This document shows, in pieces, positions 34,114 to 41,902 of a stretch of DNA of 64,000 nt. Source of the stretch: JAAYAO01 sp051133435 (lineage in GTDB: Bacteria > Actinomycetota > Actinomycetes > Propionibacteriales > Propionibacteriaceae). Numbering within the stretch: the first letter of the stretch is position 1; each line of letters opens with the position of its first letter. The stretch covers positions 62,001 to 126,000 of the forward strand of contig NZ_JBPGNY010000006.1 of NCBI RefSeq assembly GCF_051133435.1, read 5' to 3'. The notes beneath the pieces were generated by a model. It made no database searches. It was not told where the DNA came from and was given only the letters and a program-made list of their open reading frames with translations. The position numbers and the translations under genes were made by a program.

Positions 34114-35508
34114 TCACTCCTCGTCGGAGGCCTCTTCCTCGGCTTCGGCGGCTTCTTCGGCGGCCGGGTCGGCGATGCTGCCGTCGCCGCGCAGGTTGGC
34201 GAGGTCGACCTCGTTGCCGTCGCTGTCGGTGACGGTCGCCTGCTCCACAACCCAGGCCAGGGCCTTGCCACGACGGATCTCACCCATCCACTCTGGCAGG
34301 TGGTTGTGCTCCATCATGTGCTGCATTTCCTGCTCCGGGGTGGTGCCGGACTGCTGGGCCTTGCGGAAGATGTGCGCGGTCAGGTCCTCCTGCTCCACAC
34401 CGACTTCCTCGGCGTCGGCCACGTGGTCGAGCAGGATCTGGGCCTGCAGGGCCTGGGTGGCGCGCTTGGCGACGTCGGCGCGGAACTCCTCCTCGGTCTC
34501 GGCTTCCTCGTCGGAGGCCTCGAGGTACTTCGCCAGGGTGGTGCCGGCGGCCTGCAACTGCTGGTCGATCTGGCTGTTGCGGGTCTCGATCTCTTCGGCG
34601 AGCAGCTTCTCGGGCAGATCGATCGGAGCCTCTTCGAGGATCTTCTCCAGCACCAGGTCACGGGCGCGGGCGGCCTGTTCCAGGCGGCCGTTGCGCTCCA
34701 GGCCGGCACGCAGGTCGGCGGTCATCTCCTCGACGGTGTCGAACTCCGACACCATCTGGGCGAACTCGTCGTCCAGTTCGGGCAGTTCCTGCTCCTGCAC
34801 CTTGGTGACGGTGACGTGGATGTCGGCCTCGGTGCCCATGTCGGGGCCACCCACCAGGGTGGAGGTGAAGTCGTTGGACTCCCCCGCGCTCAGGCCGGTC
34901 AACGCCTCATCGAGGCCGTCGAGCATGCCGCCGGCGCCGACCCGGTAGGTCAGCCCCTCGGCCTGGGCCTCGTCGAGGTCCTCGCCGTCCTTGGTGGCCT
35001 TCAGGTCGATGGTCACCACGTCGCCGTCGGCGGCGGCGCGGTCGACATCGTTGAGGGTCGCGAAGCGCTGACGCAGCACGTCGAGCTGCTCCTCGAGGTC
35101 GCTGTCGGAGACCTCGACGGCGGGCACCTCGACCGAGATCTTGCTCAGATCGGGCAGCGTCACCTCGGGACGGACGTCCACCTCGGCGGTGAACTCGACC
35201 AGTTCGCCGTCCTCGAGCTTGGTGATGTCCACCTCGGGCTGACCCATCGGCTTGAGGTCGTTCTCGTCCACGGCCTTGCCGTAGAGCTCGGGCAGCGCAT
35301 CGTTGATGGCTTCCTGCAGCACCACGCCGCGGCCGAAGCGCTGGTCGATGACCGGCGGCGGCACCTTGCCCTTGCGGAATCCGGGGATGTTGATCTGCTG
35401 GGCGATCTCCCGATATGCCTTGTCCAGGTTGGGCTTCAGGTCGCTGAAGGGCACCTCGACGGTGATCTTGACCCGCGTGGGGCTGAGCTGTTCGACGGTG
35501 GTGGGCAA
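34114..35508 (-). CDS. tig: Trigger factor (peptidyl-prolyl isomerase chaperone)
   Basis: 464 residues. The ribosome-docking domain has INIPGFRKGKVPP near residue 45. The FKBP domain spans about 150-240 (GDVVTIDLKA; GAGGMLDGLDEALTGL), followed by the helical chaperone arms and an acidic Glu/Ala tail of about 25 residues. The start codon is TTG 35508: AGGAG lies 7 bases upstream and the conserved N-terminus starts there. It binds nascent chains at the ribosome exit and stands beside clpP-clpX as in many bacteria. Confidence 0.96.
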   Translation of the reverse strand: MPTTVEQLSPTRVKITVEVPFSDLKPNLDKAYREIAQQINIPGFRKGKVPPPVIDQRFGRGVVLQEAINDALPELYGKAVDENDLKPMGQPEVDITKLEDGELVEFTAEVDVRPEVTLPDLSKISVEVPAVEVSDSDLEEQLDVLRQRFATLNDVDRAAADGDVVTIDLKATKDGEDLDEAQAEGLTYRVGAGGMLDGLDEALTGLSAGESNDFTSTLVGGPDMGTEADIHVTVTKVQEQELPELDDEFAQMVSEFDTVEEMTADLRAGLERNGRLEQAARARDLVLEKILEEAPIDLPEKLLAEEIETRNSQIDQQLQAAGTTLAKYLEASDEEAETEEEFRADVAKRATQALQAQILLDHVADAEEVGVEQEDLTAHIFRKAQQSGTTPEQEMQHMMEHNHLPEWMGEIRRGKALAWVVEQATVTDSDGNEVDLANLRGDGSIADPAAEEAAEAEEEASDEE

Positions 35509-35652
35509 GGGATGACTCCTGAACGATCGAATATTTTGGGCGTGGGTGAGCCTCGGACCCAGTCCAGCGCAGCGGCCATCCTAACGTGACACCATTACCG
35601 CGCACCAACTCCGGCAAACACCGAACAGCCCCGCCACACCTAGGATGGGGCG

Positions 35653-36120
35653 ATGGTGTCCACCACCCCACCACCACGGGAGCCCTCCGGGAACCGCGAC
35701 CGCGACGAACAAGGTCGGCCGCGGCAGGCCCGACCCCGAGACGAACTGGGTCGCCCCCTCCCCTACGGCGCCCAGGGTGTGCCACCGGTGCCCGAGGATC
35801 CACTGCCCCCGGACGAGACCCTCGCCCTGGCCCGAAGCCTGCTCGACGAGGGACGGCCCTTCTCGGCCCACGAGGTACTGGAGGCCCGGTGGAAGGCCTG
35901 CCCGCCCGAGGAACGAAGCCTGTGGCAGGGGCTGGCGCAGTTGTGTGTGGCGATCACCCATGCCGCCCGGGGAAACCGCGCCGGTGCCGATCGGCTGCTG
36001 GAACGCGGTGCGGCGCAGGTGACCGAGTATCAGCACGGCGAAGGTCCCCGCTACGGGTTGGACCTGGTCGAGGTGATCGCCTGTGCCCGACGCCACGTTG
36101 CGCAAACCGCCGAAGAGTGA
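35653..36120 (+). CDS. DUF309 family protein
   Basis: 155 residues. A polar, Pro/Arg-rich N-terminal 50 residues, then the DUF309 core: GRPFSAHEVLEARWKACP and LWQGLAQLCVAITHAARGN, an all-helical domain with conserved His, Glu and Trp. Function of the family is unknown. ATG 35653 is preceded by TAGGAT (35641-35646) with only 6 bases between, so a leaderless transcript is likely. The minus strand is open through this region, but no protein family fits it. Confidence 0.8.
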   Translation: MVSTTPPPREPSGNRDRDEQGRPRQARPRDELGRPLPYGAQGVPPVPEDPLPPDETLALARSLLDEGRPFSAHEVLEARWKACPPEERSLWQGLAQLCVAITHAARGNRAGADRLLERGAAQVTEYQHGEGPRYGLDLVEVIACARRHVAQTAEE

Positions 36121-36175
36121 TCGGCCGAGATGACCCGAGCCCACAACGACCCGACCACGGGTGGAAAATGAACCC

Positions 36176-37618
36176 ATGCAACTCAACGACGCAGTTCTGA
36201 CGAGAATCGCCGGCCTCGTCACCCAGACCCTCAGCAGTACCGACTTGCCGGCCGCACGACTTTCCAGCACCTTCGGCGAGTACTCGAGTGTGCGACGGTG
36301 TGTGGGGCTGGACACCGAGGGCCAGGCCCGCCCGTTCGAGCTCGGTGACGACGCCGAGGACGACCTGGACGATCTTCTCGACGAGTTGAGTGATTCGGTC
36401 GAGGAAGAAGCCTGGGCCCTGGAGTTAACCGTCGACCGGGAGGGTGGCTGGAGTGCCGTGGCCGCCGCCGACGTTCCCGAGCGGGTGCGCCTGCGTCCGG
36501 TGAGCTTCTCGCACCAGCCGGTCGAGCTGCCCGCGATCACGCGGGACGAAGAGGCCACCCTGGCGGAACTGTGGCAGGCCGGAGCAGCGGACTTCGAGAC
36601 GGTTCCCGGGGCCGCTGACGACGAACTTGCCGGGCTGGCCGAAACGATCGGGCAGCCGGTTCCACCACAGTTGGCGGCCCTGTTGCGCCTGACCAACGGC
36701 GCCGTGCTGGTCGACGATGCCGATGAGGACGAGGAGTTCGACGAGGAGGCGGGAGCCAACTCCCTGCTGGGTGGCCTGCACCTGATGTCGACCGACGAAA
36801 TCGCCGACGAATACCGGCAGTGGCGGCAAGCGGCGGAGGAAGGCCACCACATGGGGGTCGCCTACGACCTCGGGGAAACCGGCCTCACCCAACTTCGGCT
36901 GGCGCATCCGGGGTGGATTCCGTTCGCGCAGGATTACGCCGGCAACCACCTCGCGATCGACACCGTCCCCGGCCCGGCCGGCACTCCCGGTCAGGTGATC
37001 GAGTTCGGCAGCGACAGCGACGACGGGCCCTTCGTCCACGCTGCTTCGCTGATCGACTACCTGGCCGGCCGGCGTCGGTCCTGGCCCGAAGACCTTGAAC
37101 TCGACGTGATGGTGTCGGCCGATGAGTCCGGCCCACTCGAGGCGGAGCAGGTTCCGCCCGCGATCCAGTCGCTTCGGCTGTTCGGCCACAGCCGGGTCGA
37201 AGGACGAAGCGTTGCCCGCGCCACCAACCTCAAGTTGCTCCTGATCAAGGACGCCCATGAGGTCGACTTGACCGGCCTCACCGCCCTGCCGCTGCAGGAA
37301 ATCAGGTTGCTGGACCTGCCCGAGGTCGACCTCACGCCGCTGGCCGGACACCCGACCCTGCGTCTGGTCACCCTGGAACGCATCGACCGGATCCGAGGAG
37401 GCGAGACCCTCGCCTCATTGCCTGCCTTGGAGGAGCTGTGCCTCGAGGGCGCCACGCCCGATGAGGTACTCACCGCAGCCGGCGCGAACCAGCACCTCCA
37501 CGTTGTCGAGTTGGGTCGGTTCGGCGACCTTCCGCTCACCGAGAAGGTGCGCCTGATCGACGTGCTGCGCGGCGGCGAACCGACGACGATCATCACCGCC
37601 TCGGCCGAGAAGGAGTGA
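36176..37618 (+). CDS. SMI1/KNR4 (SUKH)-like protein with C-terminal leucine-rich segments
   Basis: 480 residues. N-terminal 130 residues are acidic and unassigned. The centre (about 150-310) looks like an SMI1/KNR4 (SUKH) domain: VPPQLAALLRLTNGAVL, GGLHLMSTDEIADEYRQW, GWIPFAQDYAGNHLAID, and a final SLIDYLAGRR helix. The last 150 residues read as short leucine-rich units ('LTGLTALPLQEIRLLDLPEVDLTPLAGHP'). SUKH domains are known in toxin-immunity proteins and in general binding roles. No toxin gene is adjacent, so immunity is not claimed. GTG 36161 is an alternative start. Confidence 0.65.
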   Translation: MQLNDAVLTRIAGLVTQTLSSTDLPAARLSSTFGEYSSVRRCVGLDTEGQARPFELGDDAEDDLDDLLDELSDSVEEEAWALELTVDREGGWSAVAAADVPERVRLRPVSFSHQPVELPAITRDEEATLAELWQAGAADFETVPGAADDELAGLAETIGQPVPPQLAALLRLTNGAVLVDDADEDEEFDEEAGANSLLGGLHLMSTDEIADEYRQWRQAAEEGHHMGVAYDLGETGLTQLRLAHPGWIPFAQDYAGNHLAIDTVPGPAGTPGQVIEFGSDSDDGPFVHAASLIDYLAGRRRSWPEDLELDVMVSADESGPLEAEQVPPAIQSLRLFGHSRVEGRSVARATNLKLLLIKDAHEVDLTGLTALPLQEIRLLDLPEVDLTPLAGHPTLRLVTLERIDRIRGGETLASLPALEELCLEGATPDEVLTAAGANQHLHVVELGRFGDLPLTEKVRLIDVLRGGEPTTIITASAEKE

Positions 37619-37673
37619 CCCTGCGCAGCACCGGCTTCACAACGAGTTGGGCTGCACGATGAGCCGGGCGTTG

Positions 37674-37705
37674 GTCGGGGCGACAGTATTGAGTCGGGGC
37701 GACAG
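37674..37705. repeat. 13-base direct repeat of the tRNA-Pro 3' end
   Basis: GTCGGGGCGACAG occurs at 37674-37686 and again at 37693-37705; the second copy covers the 3' end of the tRNA gene (minus strand). Spacing is 19 bases start to start. It could be a local duplication or a remnant of an integration site. Confidence 0.6.
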
Positions 37706-37766
37706 GACTCGAACCTGCGATCTCCTGCTCCCAAAGCAGGCGCGCTAGCCACTACGCTACGCCCCG
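37694..37766 (-). tRNA. tRNA-Pro (anticodon TGG)
   Basis: A full cloverleaf on the minus strand: a 7-base acceptor (CGGGGCG / CGCCCCG), a D stem of 4 pairs, anticodon stem CCTGC/GCAGG around TTTGGGA, giving anticodon TGG for proline, and a T arm GCAGG-TTCGAAT-CCTGT (first pair G-T), discriminator A. 73 bases; CCA is not encoded. It stands alone between the SUKH-like gene and the araC-type gene. Confidence 0.93.
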
Positions 37767-37870
37767 TCGTACCGCACTCGGGCGGCCAACCAGTGGCACA
37801 GCTTACACCGGTACGGCCCGACGCGACACGTGAACAACAGCGACCGTGCCCCCTGGCCGCTTCACCACAC

Positions 37871-37896
37871 CTTTGGAAGCTTTTATCCTTCCAAAG
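37871..37896 (-). terminator. Hairpin after the AraC-type regulator gene
   Basis: CTTTGGAAG (37871-37879) and CTTCCAAAG (37888-37896) pair perfectly around an 8-base AT-rich loop, 5 bases after the regulator's stop. No U-tract follows. Confidence 0.6.
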
Positions 37897-37901
37897 CTCC
37901 C

Positions 37902-38870
37902 TCAGGAGGCCTGCTTCAACTCCTGGGATGGGGAGTGGCCGTAGCGGTCGCGGTACTGAGCGGCGAACCTGCCCAGATGGCTGAATCCGGCGGCCGAGGC
38001 GATGCCGGTGATGGTGTCGTCCGGGCCGGCCTCGCGCAGCAGGGCATGTGCCCGTTCCAGGCGCAGTTTCAGCAGGTACTCCCGCGGGGTGCAGCCGTAC
38101 TCGGCCAGCATCGTGGCCTGCAGATGCCGCACCGAGATCGCCACTCCCCGGGCCCATTCGGTGACCCGGACGGGCTTGGTGAAGTTCTCCGCCGCCCATT
38201 CCGCGGCGCGTCGGGCATGTTGACGGCCCGGCTCGCCTGCATCGGTGACGTCCAGCACATCTTGCGGCTGCTGCAGTTCGAGCAGCATCGCGGTGAGCAG
38301 GGTCTGTCCCAGCGAATGCCGCAACGCCTCGGGCGGATCGGGGGTCAGCGCGAGGCTGGCCGCGACGTACTGCCAGGCCAGGTCGACCTGCCCCTTCACC
38401 GCGGCCGTGGACGGGCCCGGTTTGAACCTCAGCCGAGCCGTTTCGTTGCCCACCAACTGGGTGAGCTGCTGCTGCAGGGCCGTGGCGTGCGTGGTCACCA
38501 CCACGGCCCCGCGCTCGGGACTGGGCTCCATCACCGTGCGGTTGTCGGGATCCAGCAGGAACCCTTCCCGCATGGTCTTCGCCCTGCTCCGGCCGACCTC
38601 GACCCGCATCGGGCCGATCGGGATGGTCCAGCAGACCTGTTCGTCGGTCGCCTGGGCCACCACCCGGATCGGTGCCCCGTACTTGATGAAGGCGAGCTTG
38701 GCCGACCCCAGGGCAATCCCGGTGACCAGCCCGGAGACCCGTCCCGTCTTCGGTTCCAACACATGGGGCACGGCGAAATCGGCCATCCGGTTGCGCAACT
38801 CGGTGACCTGGGCAGTGGCATGCAGTTCCTGCCCCAGGTCGGGATATTCCGTCACGATTTCGCCGTCCAT
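37902..38870 (-). CDS. AraC-family transcription regulator
   Basis: 322 residues. The N-terminal 200 residues resemble the cupin-like sensing half of AraC activators (AraC_binding_2-like). The C-terminal 100 residues carry two helix-turn-helix units: VTEWARGVAISVRHLQATM and ITGIASAAGFSHLGRFAAQYRDRYGHSPSQ, the second being the family signature. It follows the flavin monooxygenase gene by 3 bases on the same strand, so it probably regulates that pair in response to their substrate. Confidence 0.92.
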   Translation of the reverse strand: MDGEIVTEYPDLGQELHATAQVTELRNRMADFAVPHVLEPKTGRVSGLVTGIALGSAKLAFIKYGAPIRVVAQATDEQVCWTIPIGPMRVEVGRSRAKTMREGFLLDPDNRTVMEPSPERGAVVVTTHATALQQQLTQLVGNETARLRFKPGPSTAAVKGQVDLAWQYVAASLALTPDPPEALRHSLGQTLLTAMLLELQQPQDVLDVTDAGEPGRQHARRAAEWAAENFTKPVRVTEWARGVAISVRHLQATMLAEYGCTPREYLLKLRLERAHALLREAGPDDTITGIASAAGFSHLGRFAAQYRDRYGHSPSQELKQAS

Positions 38871-38873
38871 GGG

Positions 38874-39983
38874 TTACTCCGCCGCCGGACGGGGTGCGCG
38901 CAGCCCCTTGGCCTCGAGTCGGGGCAGCACTTCCTGGGCGAAGTACTCCAACTCGCCGATGTAGTCAACGAAGGCCATGGTGATGCCGCCGAAGCCGGCA
39001 TTGGCCAGGGCCTCGATGCCGTCGGCCACGTCATCGGGAGTACCGATCAGCGGGCAGGTGCCGTGTCCGGCGGCGAATCGGCCGCGGAACATCTCCAGCA
39101 TCTCCTTGGTGAACGACTTCGCGTGCATGCCCTGCAGACGCATCAGGTTGTCCACCGCGTCCTCGTCGGCGTTCTCCACCGAGTAGTAGTGCAAGAAGTC
39201 CTCGGCCTCCTGCTTGGTGGGCCGGCAGACCACATGGGTGGGGGTGAGCACGCCGGCCTCACGGCCCAGCGCGGCTGCGTCCGACTTGACCTTCTTGACC
39301 ACCTCGGCACCATCCTCCGGGCCGACCACGATCGTGAACACGAAGTCGGCGTTGCGCGCAGCATAGTCCCGTCCCTGGGTGGACGAGCCGGCGTTCAGAA
39401 TCGGCAGGCGCCCGGCGGCCGGCTTGGGCACCGACTCGATACCGCGCAGGTTCCACCATTCGCTGGGCAGGTCGTAACGACCCTCCTTGCTCCACAGGGT
39501 GGTGACGACGTCGATCCACTCCTGGCTGCGCGCATAGCGGGCATCGTGGTCGGTCGGCAGGTCGACGCCCATCGCCCGGTACTCCGGCTCGTTCCAGCCG
39601 GCCACCACGTTGAGGCCGATCCGCCCCGGGGCCATCTGGTCGATGGTGGCCAACTGCTTGGCGGTCACCGCGGGGTGATTGAAGGCGGTGTGGATCGTGG
39701 TGAAGGCGGTGAGGCGCTTGGTGTTGTTCACGATGCCGGTGGCCCACGGAACCGGTTCGAGCACCGATTCGTGGAAGTTGGTGTCACCGCCGTAGCCGAT
39801 CCAGCGCGCGATCGGCAGCATGAAGTCCAGCCCCACCTCGTCGGCCAGCTTCGCCAGGGCGAGGTTGGAGGCCCAGGAAGCGTCCCACCGCTCCGGAATG
39901 GTCGTGACCGCCAAGCCGCCGGAGCAGTTGGCCGAGAACAGGCCCAGTCGGAAATCCTGGGTGTCGAGAATGGGAATGCTCAT
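38874..39983 (-). CDS. LLM-class flavin-dependent monooxygenase (RutA/SsuD-like)
   Basis: 369 residues, luciferase-like barrel: TTIPERWDASWASN, FMLPIARWIGYGG, GRIGLNVVAGWNEPEYRAMG, and the late GGITMAFVDYI. The segment order resembles RutA and alkanesulfonate/dimethylsulfone monooxygenases. It oxidises its substrate with O2 and FMNH2 supplied by the reductase encoded just upstream. ATG 39983 is preferred because AAAAGG lies 9 bases upstream; ATG 39992 overlaps the reductase stop (ATGA). No other rut genes are near, so pyrimidine use is not shown. Confidence 0.9.
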   Translation of the reverse strand: MSIPILDTQDFRLGLFSANCSGGLAVTTIPERWDASWASNLALAKLADEVGLDFMLPIARWIGYGGDTNFHESVLEPVPWATGIVNNTKRLTAFTTIHTAFNHPAVTAKQLATIDQMAPGRIGLNVVAGWNEPEYRAMGVDLPTDHDARYARSQEWIDVVTTLWSKEGRYDLPSEWWNLRGIESVPKPAAGRLPILNAGSSTQGRDYAARNADFVFTIVVGPEDGAEVVKKVKSDAAALGREAGVLTPTHVVCRPTKQEAEDFLHYYSVENADEDAVDNLMRLQGMHAKSFTKEMLEMFRGRFAAGHGTCPLIGTPDDVADGIEALANAGFGGITMAFVDYIGELEYFAQEVLPRLEAKGLRAPRPAAE

Positions 39984-39988
39984 GGTTT

Positions 39989-40486
39989 TCATCCTTTTCG
40001 GTCGATGAGTTGGGGTTCCAGGAAGTGCGAGATCTTGCCCCCGTGGAACAGCAGTGGCGTGGTCTGGTCGCCCGACTGGATGTCGAGCACCTCCCCGATC
40101 AGGTAGGTGTGGTCACCGGCCGGATGCCGGTCGACCACGCGACAGATCACCCGCAGATGGGCGCTGTCGAGCAGCGGCGTGCCGCCGGGGCCGGAGGTCC
40201 ATTCGAGTTCGTCGAACTTGTCACCGCCCCGGGTACTGAAGCGCTTGACCAGGTCTTCCTGATGAATACCCAGCACGTGCACGGCGTAGTGTTCGGCGGC
40301 CAGCCATTCGTCGTAACGCGTGGACGCGACGTCGACGCACCAGGCGACCAGGGGTGGGGCGATCGACACCGCGTGAAAGCTGTTCGCAGCCTTGCCCAGC
40401 GGGACGCCGGCACGATCCATCGCGGTGATGACCGTGACCCCGGTGGCCCACCTGGCCAGGTGATTTCGAAGTTCTTTGGCTTCCAT
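39989..40486 (-). CDS. Flavin reductase (HpaC/RutF family) partner of the LLM monooxygenase
   Basis: 165 residues. FMN-binding split-barrel features: LARWATGVTVITAMD, KAANSFHAVSIAPPLVAWCVD, HYAVHVLGIHQEDLVKRF and late TPLLFHGGKISHF. It reduces free FMN with NAD(P)H for the oxygenase encoded next. ATG 40486 is chosen for the perfect AGGAGGT 4-5 bases upstream. First gene of the operon reductase-monooxygenase-AraC regulator; a Crp-like site lies 22 bases before the start. Confidence 0.9.
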   Translation of the reverse strand: MEAKELRNHLARWATGVTVITAMDRAGVPLGKAANSFHAVSIAPPLVAWCVDVASTRYDEWLAAEHYAVHVLGIHQEDLVKRFSTRGGDKFDELEWTSGPGGTPLLDSAHLRVICRVVDRHPAGDHTYLIGEVLDIQSGDQTTPLLFHGGKISHFLEPQLIDRKG

Positions 40487-40507
40487 GCATACCTCCTGTC
40501 GAAATAG

Positions 40508-40523
40508 TGTGACGACAGTCACG
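40508..40523. promoter_or_regulatory. Crp/GlxR-like site TGTGA-N6-TCACG
   Basis: TGTGACGACAGTCACG differs from the Crp consensus TGTGA-N6-TCACA at the last base only. It lies 22 bases upstream of the flavin reductase start, so it would overlap its transcription start. Actinobacterial Crp (GlxR) uses this type of site. Confidence 0.5.
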
Positions 40524-40678
40524 GAGCTGTGATATCCACTACGCGCAACCGGGTGTCCCCAAGGCGAACCAGTGCGAAAAGGTTTCCCGAACCTCGAAAC
40601 GACAACCACTGCCCTACCCCGCTTCCACGCCGATCACCCATCGGGTCTGCGCATTTCGGATAGCGGGGGACGCGAACC

Positions 40679-40694
40679 CTTTATAGTTCTAAAG
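40679..40694. promoter_or_regulatory. Promoter of the AAA ATPase gene with palindrome CTTTATAGTTCTAAAG
   Basis: The palindrome (arms CTTTA/TAAAG) contains a TATAGT -10 element at 40682-40687. The start codon of the ATPase gene lies 19 bases after the palindrome, with AAAGGAG between. A regulator binding the palindrome would block RNA polymerase. No clear -35. Confidence 0.45.
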
Positions 40695-40712
40695 AGATCC
40701 AAAGGAGACGCG

Positions 40713-41843
40713 ATGGTGCGCAACCCCTTCACCCCGACCTTCGGCAAGACCCCACCGATCCTGGCCGGACGCGACCAGATGGTCGAGGACTGGGCCTATG
40801 CGATCGATCAGGGGGTCGGTGCCCCGGGCCGGGCCACCCTGCTGACCGGTGCCCGTGGGGTGGGCAAGACCGTGTTGCTCAATGTGCTCGAGGACGAGGC
40901 CCGCGGCCGCGGCTGGGTGGTGATCAGCGAATCCACCTCACCGGGGCTGATGGATCGACTCACCGACTCCGAGCTGCCCCGGGCGCTGCGATCCCTCGAC
41001 CCGCGCGGGCAACTCACCCGCAAGATCACCGGCATCACCCTGCCGACCTGGCTCGGGGGCGGCGGGGTGCAGACCTCGGTGGCGGCCGACTACAACGTGC
41101 AGTGGGACGCGCGGATGATGTTCGAGGCGATCGGCACCATTCAGGCCGGCAAGGGAGCCGGGCTGTTGATCACCGTGGACGAGATCCACCGCAGCGCCGA
41201 GGACGACCTGCGTCGGCTGACGATGATCGTGCAGCACATGTTCCGCGAGGAACTGCCCGTCGCCTTCGTGGGCGCGGGGCTGCCGTCCAGCATCAAGGCC
41301 CTGCTGCGCAAGGACACCCCGATCACCTTTCTGCGTCGGGCGGTGCAGGTGTCGTTGACCAGCGTGCGCGACGCCCAGGCCAGCCGGGCGCTGGCGATTC
41401 CGGCCCGGGACGCGGGCGTGCCCTTCGATGCCGATGCGCTGCGGGCGGCCGCCGCCGCGAGCCAGGGCTACCCCTTCCTGATCCAGCAGATCGGGTACGA
41501 GTGCATCCGGGTGGTGACCCGCGACCGGGCCGAGTCCATCACCACCGGCCATGTCGAACTGGCGGTGTCACGGGCTTTGGCGACCATGCACACCCAGGTG
41601 CACGAAACCGCCCTGGCCGGATTGTCGGAAGTCGACCGCACCTTCCTCGACACCCTGGCCCGAGCCGATGGGCCGATGCGTACCGGGGCGATCGCCGAAC
41701 AGATGGGGGTCACCACCAAGTACGCCGGGGTCTATCGAAGGCGGTTGATCGATGCCGAGATCATCGCCCCGGCCGGCTACGGGGAGGTCGATTTCGAGCT
41801 GCCCTACCTACGGGAGTATCTGCGCGAGCAAGCCGACGACTGA
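40713..41843 (+). CDS. AAA ATPase (AAA_16/ORC-like) of unknown function
   Basis: 376 residues. Walker A LTGARGVGKTVLLN (about residues 43-56), Walker B GLLITVDEIHRS, sensor-like VAFVGAGLPSS, and a C-terminal winged-helix-like segment (MRTGAIAEQMGVTTKYAGVYRRRLIDAEIIAPAG). The layout (ATPase plus winged helix) is that of Orc1/Cdc6-like or STAND-like actinobacterial proteins. ATG 40713 is chosen for GGAG 5 bases upstream. Single gene, divergent from the flavin reductase operon. What it acts on is not evident. Confidence 0.8.
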   Translation: MVRNPFTPTFGKTPPILAGRDQMVEDWAYAIDQGVGAPGRATLLTGARGVGKTVLLNVLEDEARGRGWVVISESTSPGLMDRLTDSELPRALRSLDPRGQLTRKITGITLPTWLGGGGVQTSVAADYNVQWDARMMFEAIGTIQAGKGAGLLITVDEIHRSAEDDLRRLTMIVQHMFREELPVAFVGAGLPSSIKALLRKDTPITFLRRAVQVSLTSVRDAQASRALAIPARDAGVPFDADALRAAAAASQGYPFLIQQIGYECIRVVTRDRAESITTGHVELAVSRALATMHTQVHETALAGLSEVDRTFLDTLARADGPMRTGAIAEQMGVTTKYAGVYRRRLIDAEIIAPAGYGEVDFELPYLREYLREQADD

Positions 41844-41902
41844 GCCCGGCCCGCCGTTACTCGTCGCGCAGCACTCGACCGACAGGCCGCCCCCGGGCAT
41901 GG

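Noticed and set aside
35581..36852. Open minus-strand frame of over 400 codons across the DUF309 and SUKH-like genes
   Set aside because: Ser/Arg-rich translation without family motifs, while the plus strand encodes a clear DUF309 domain with a matching promoter.
38874..40486. Pyrimidine utilisation (rut) operon
   Set aside because: Only RutA-like and RutF-like genes are present, with an AraC regulator; none of the other rut genes is there, and both families serve many substrates.
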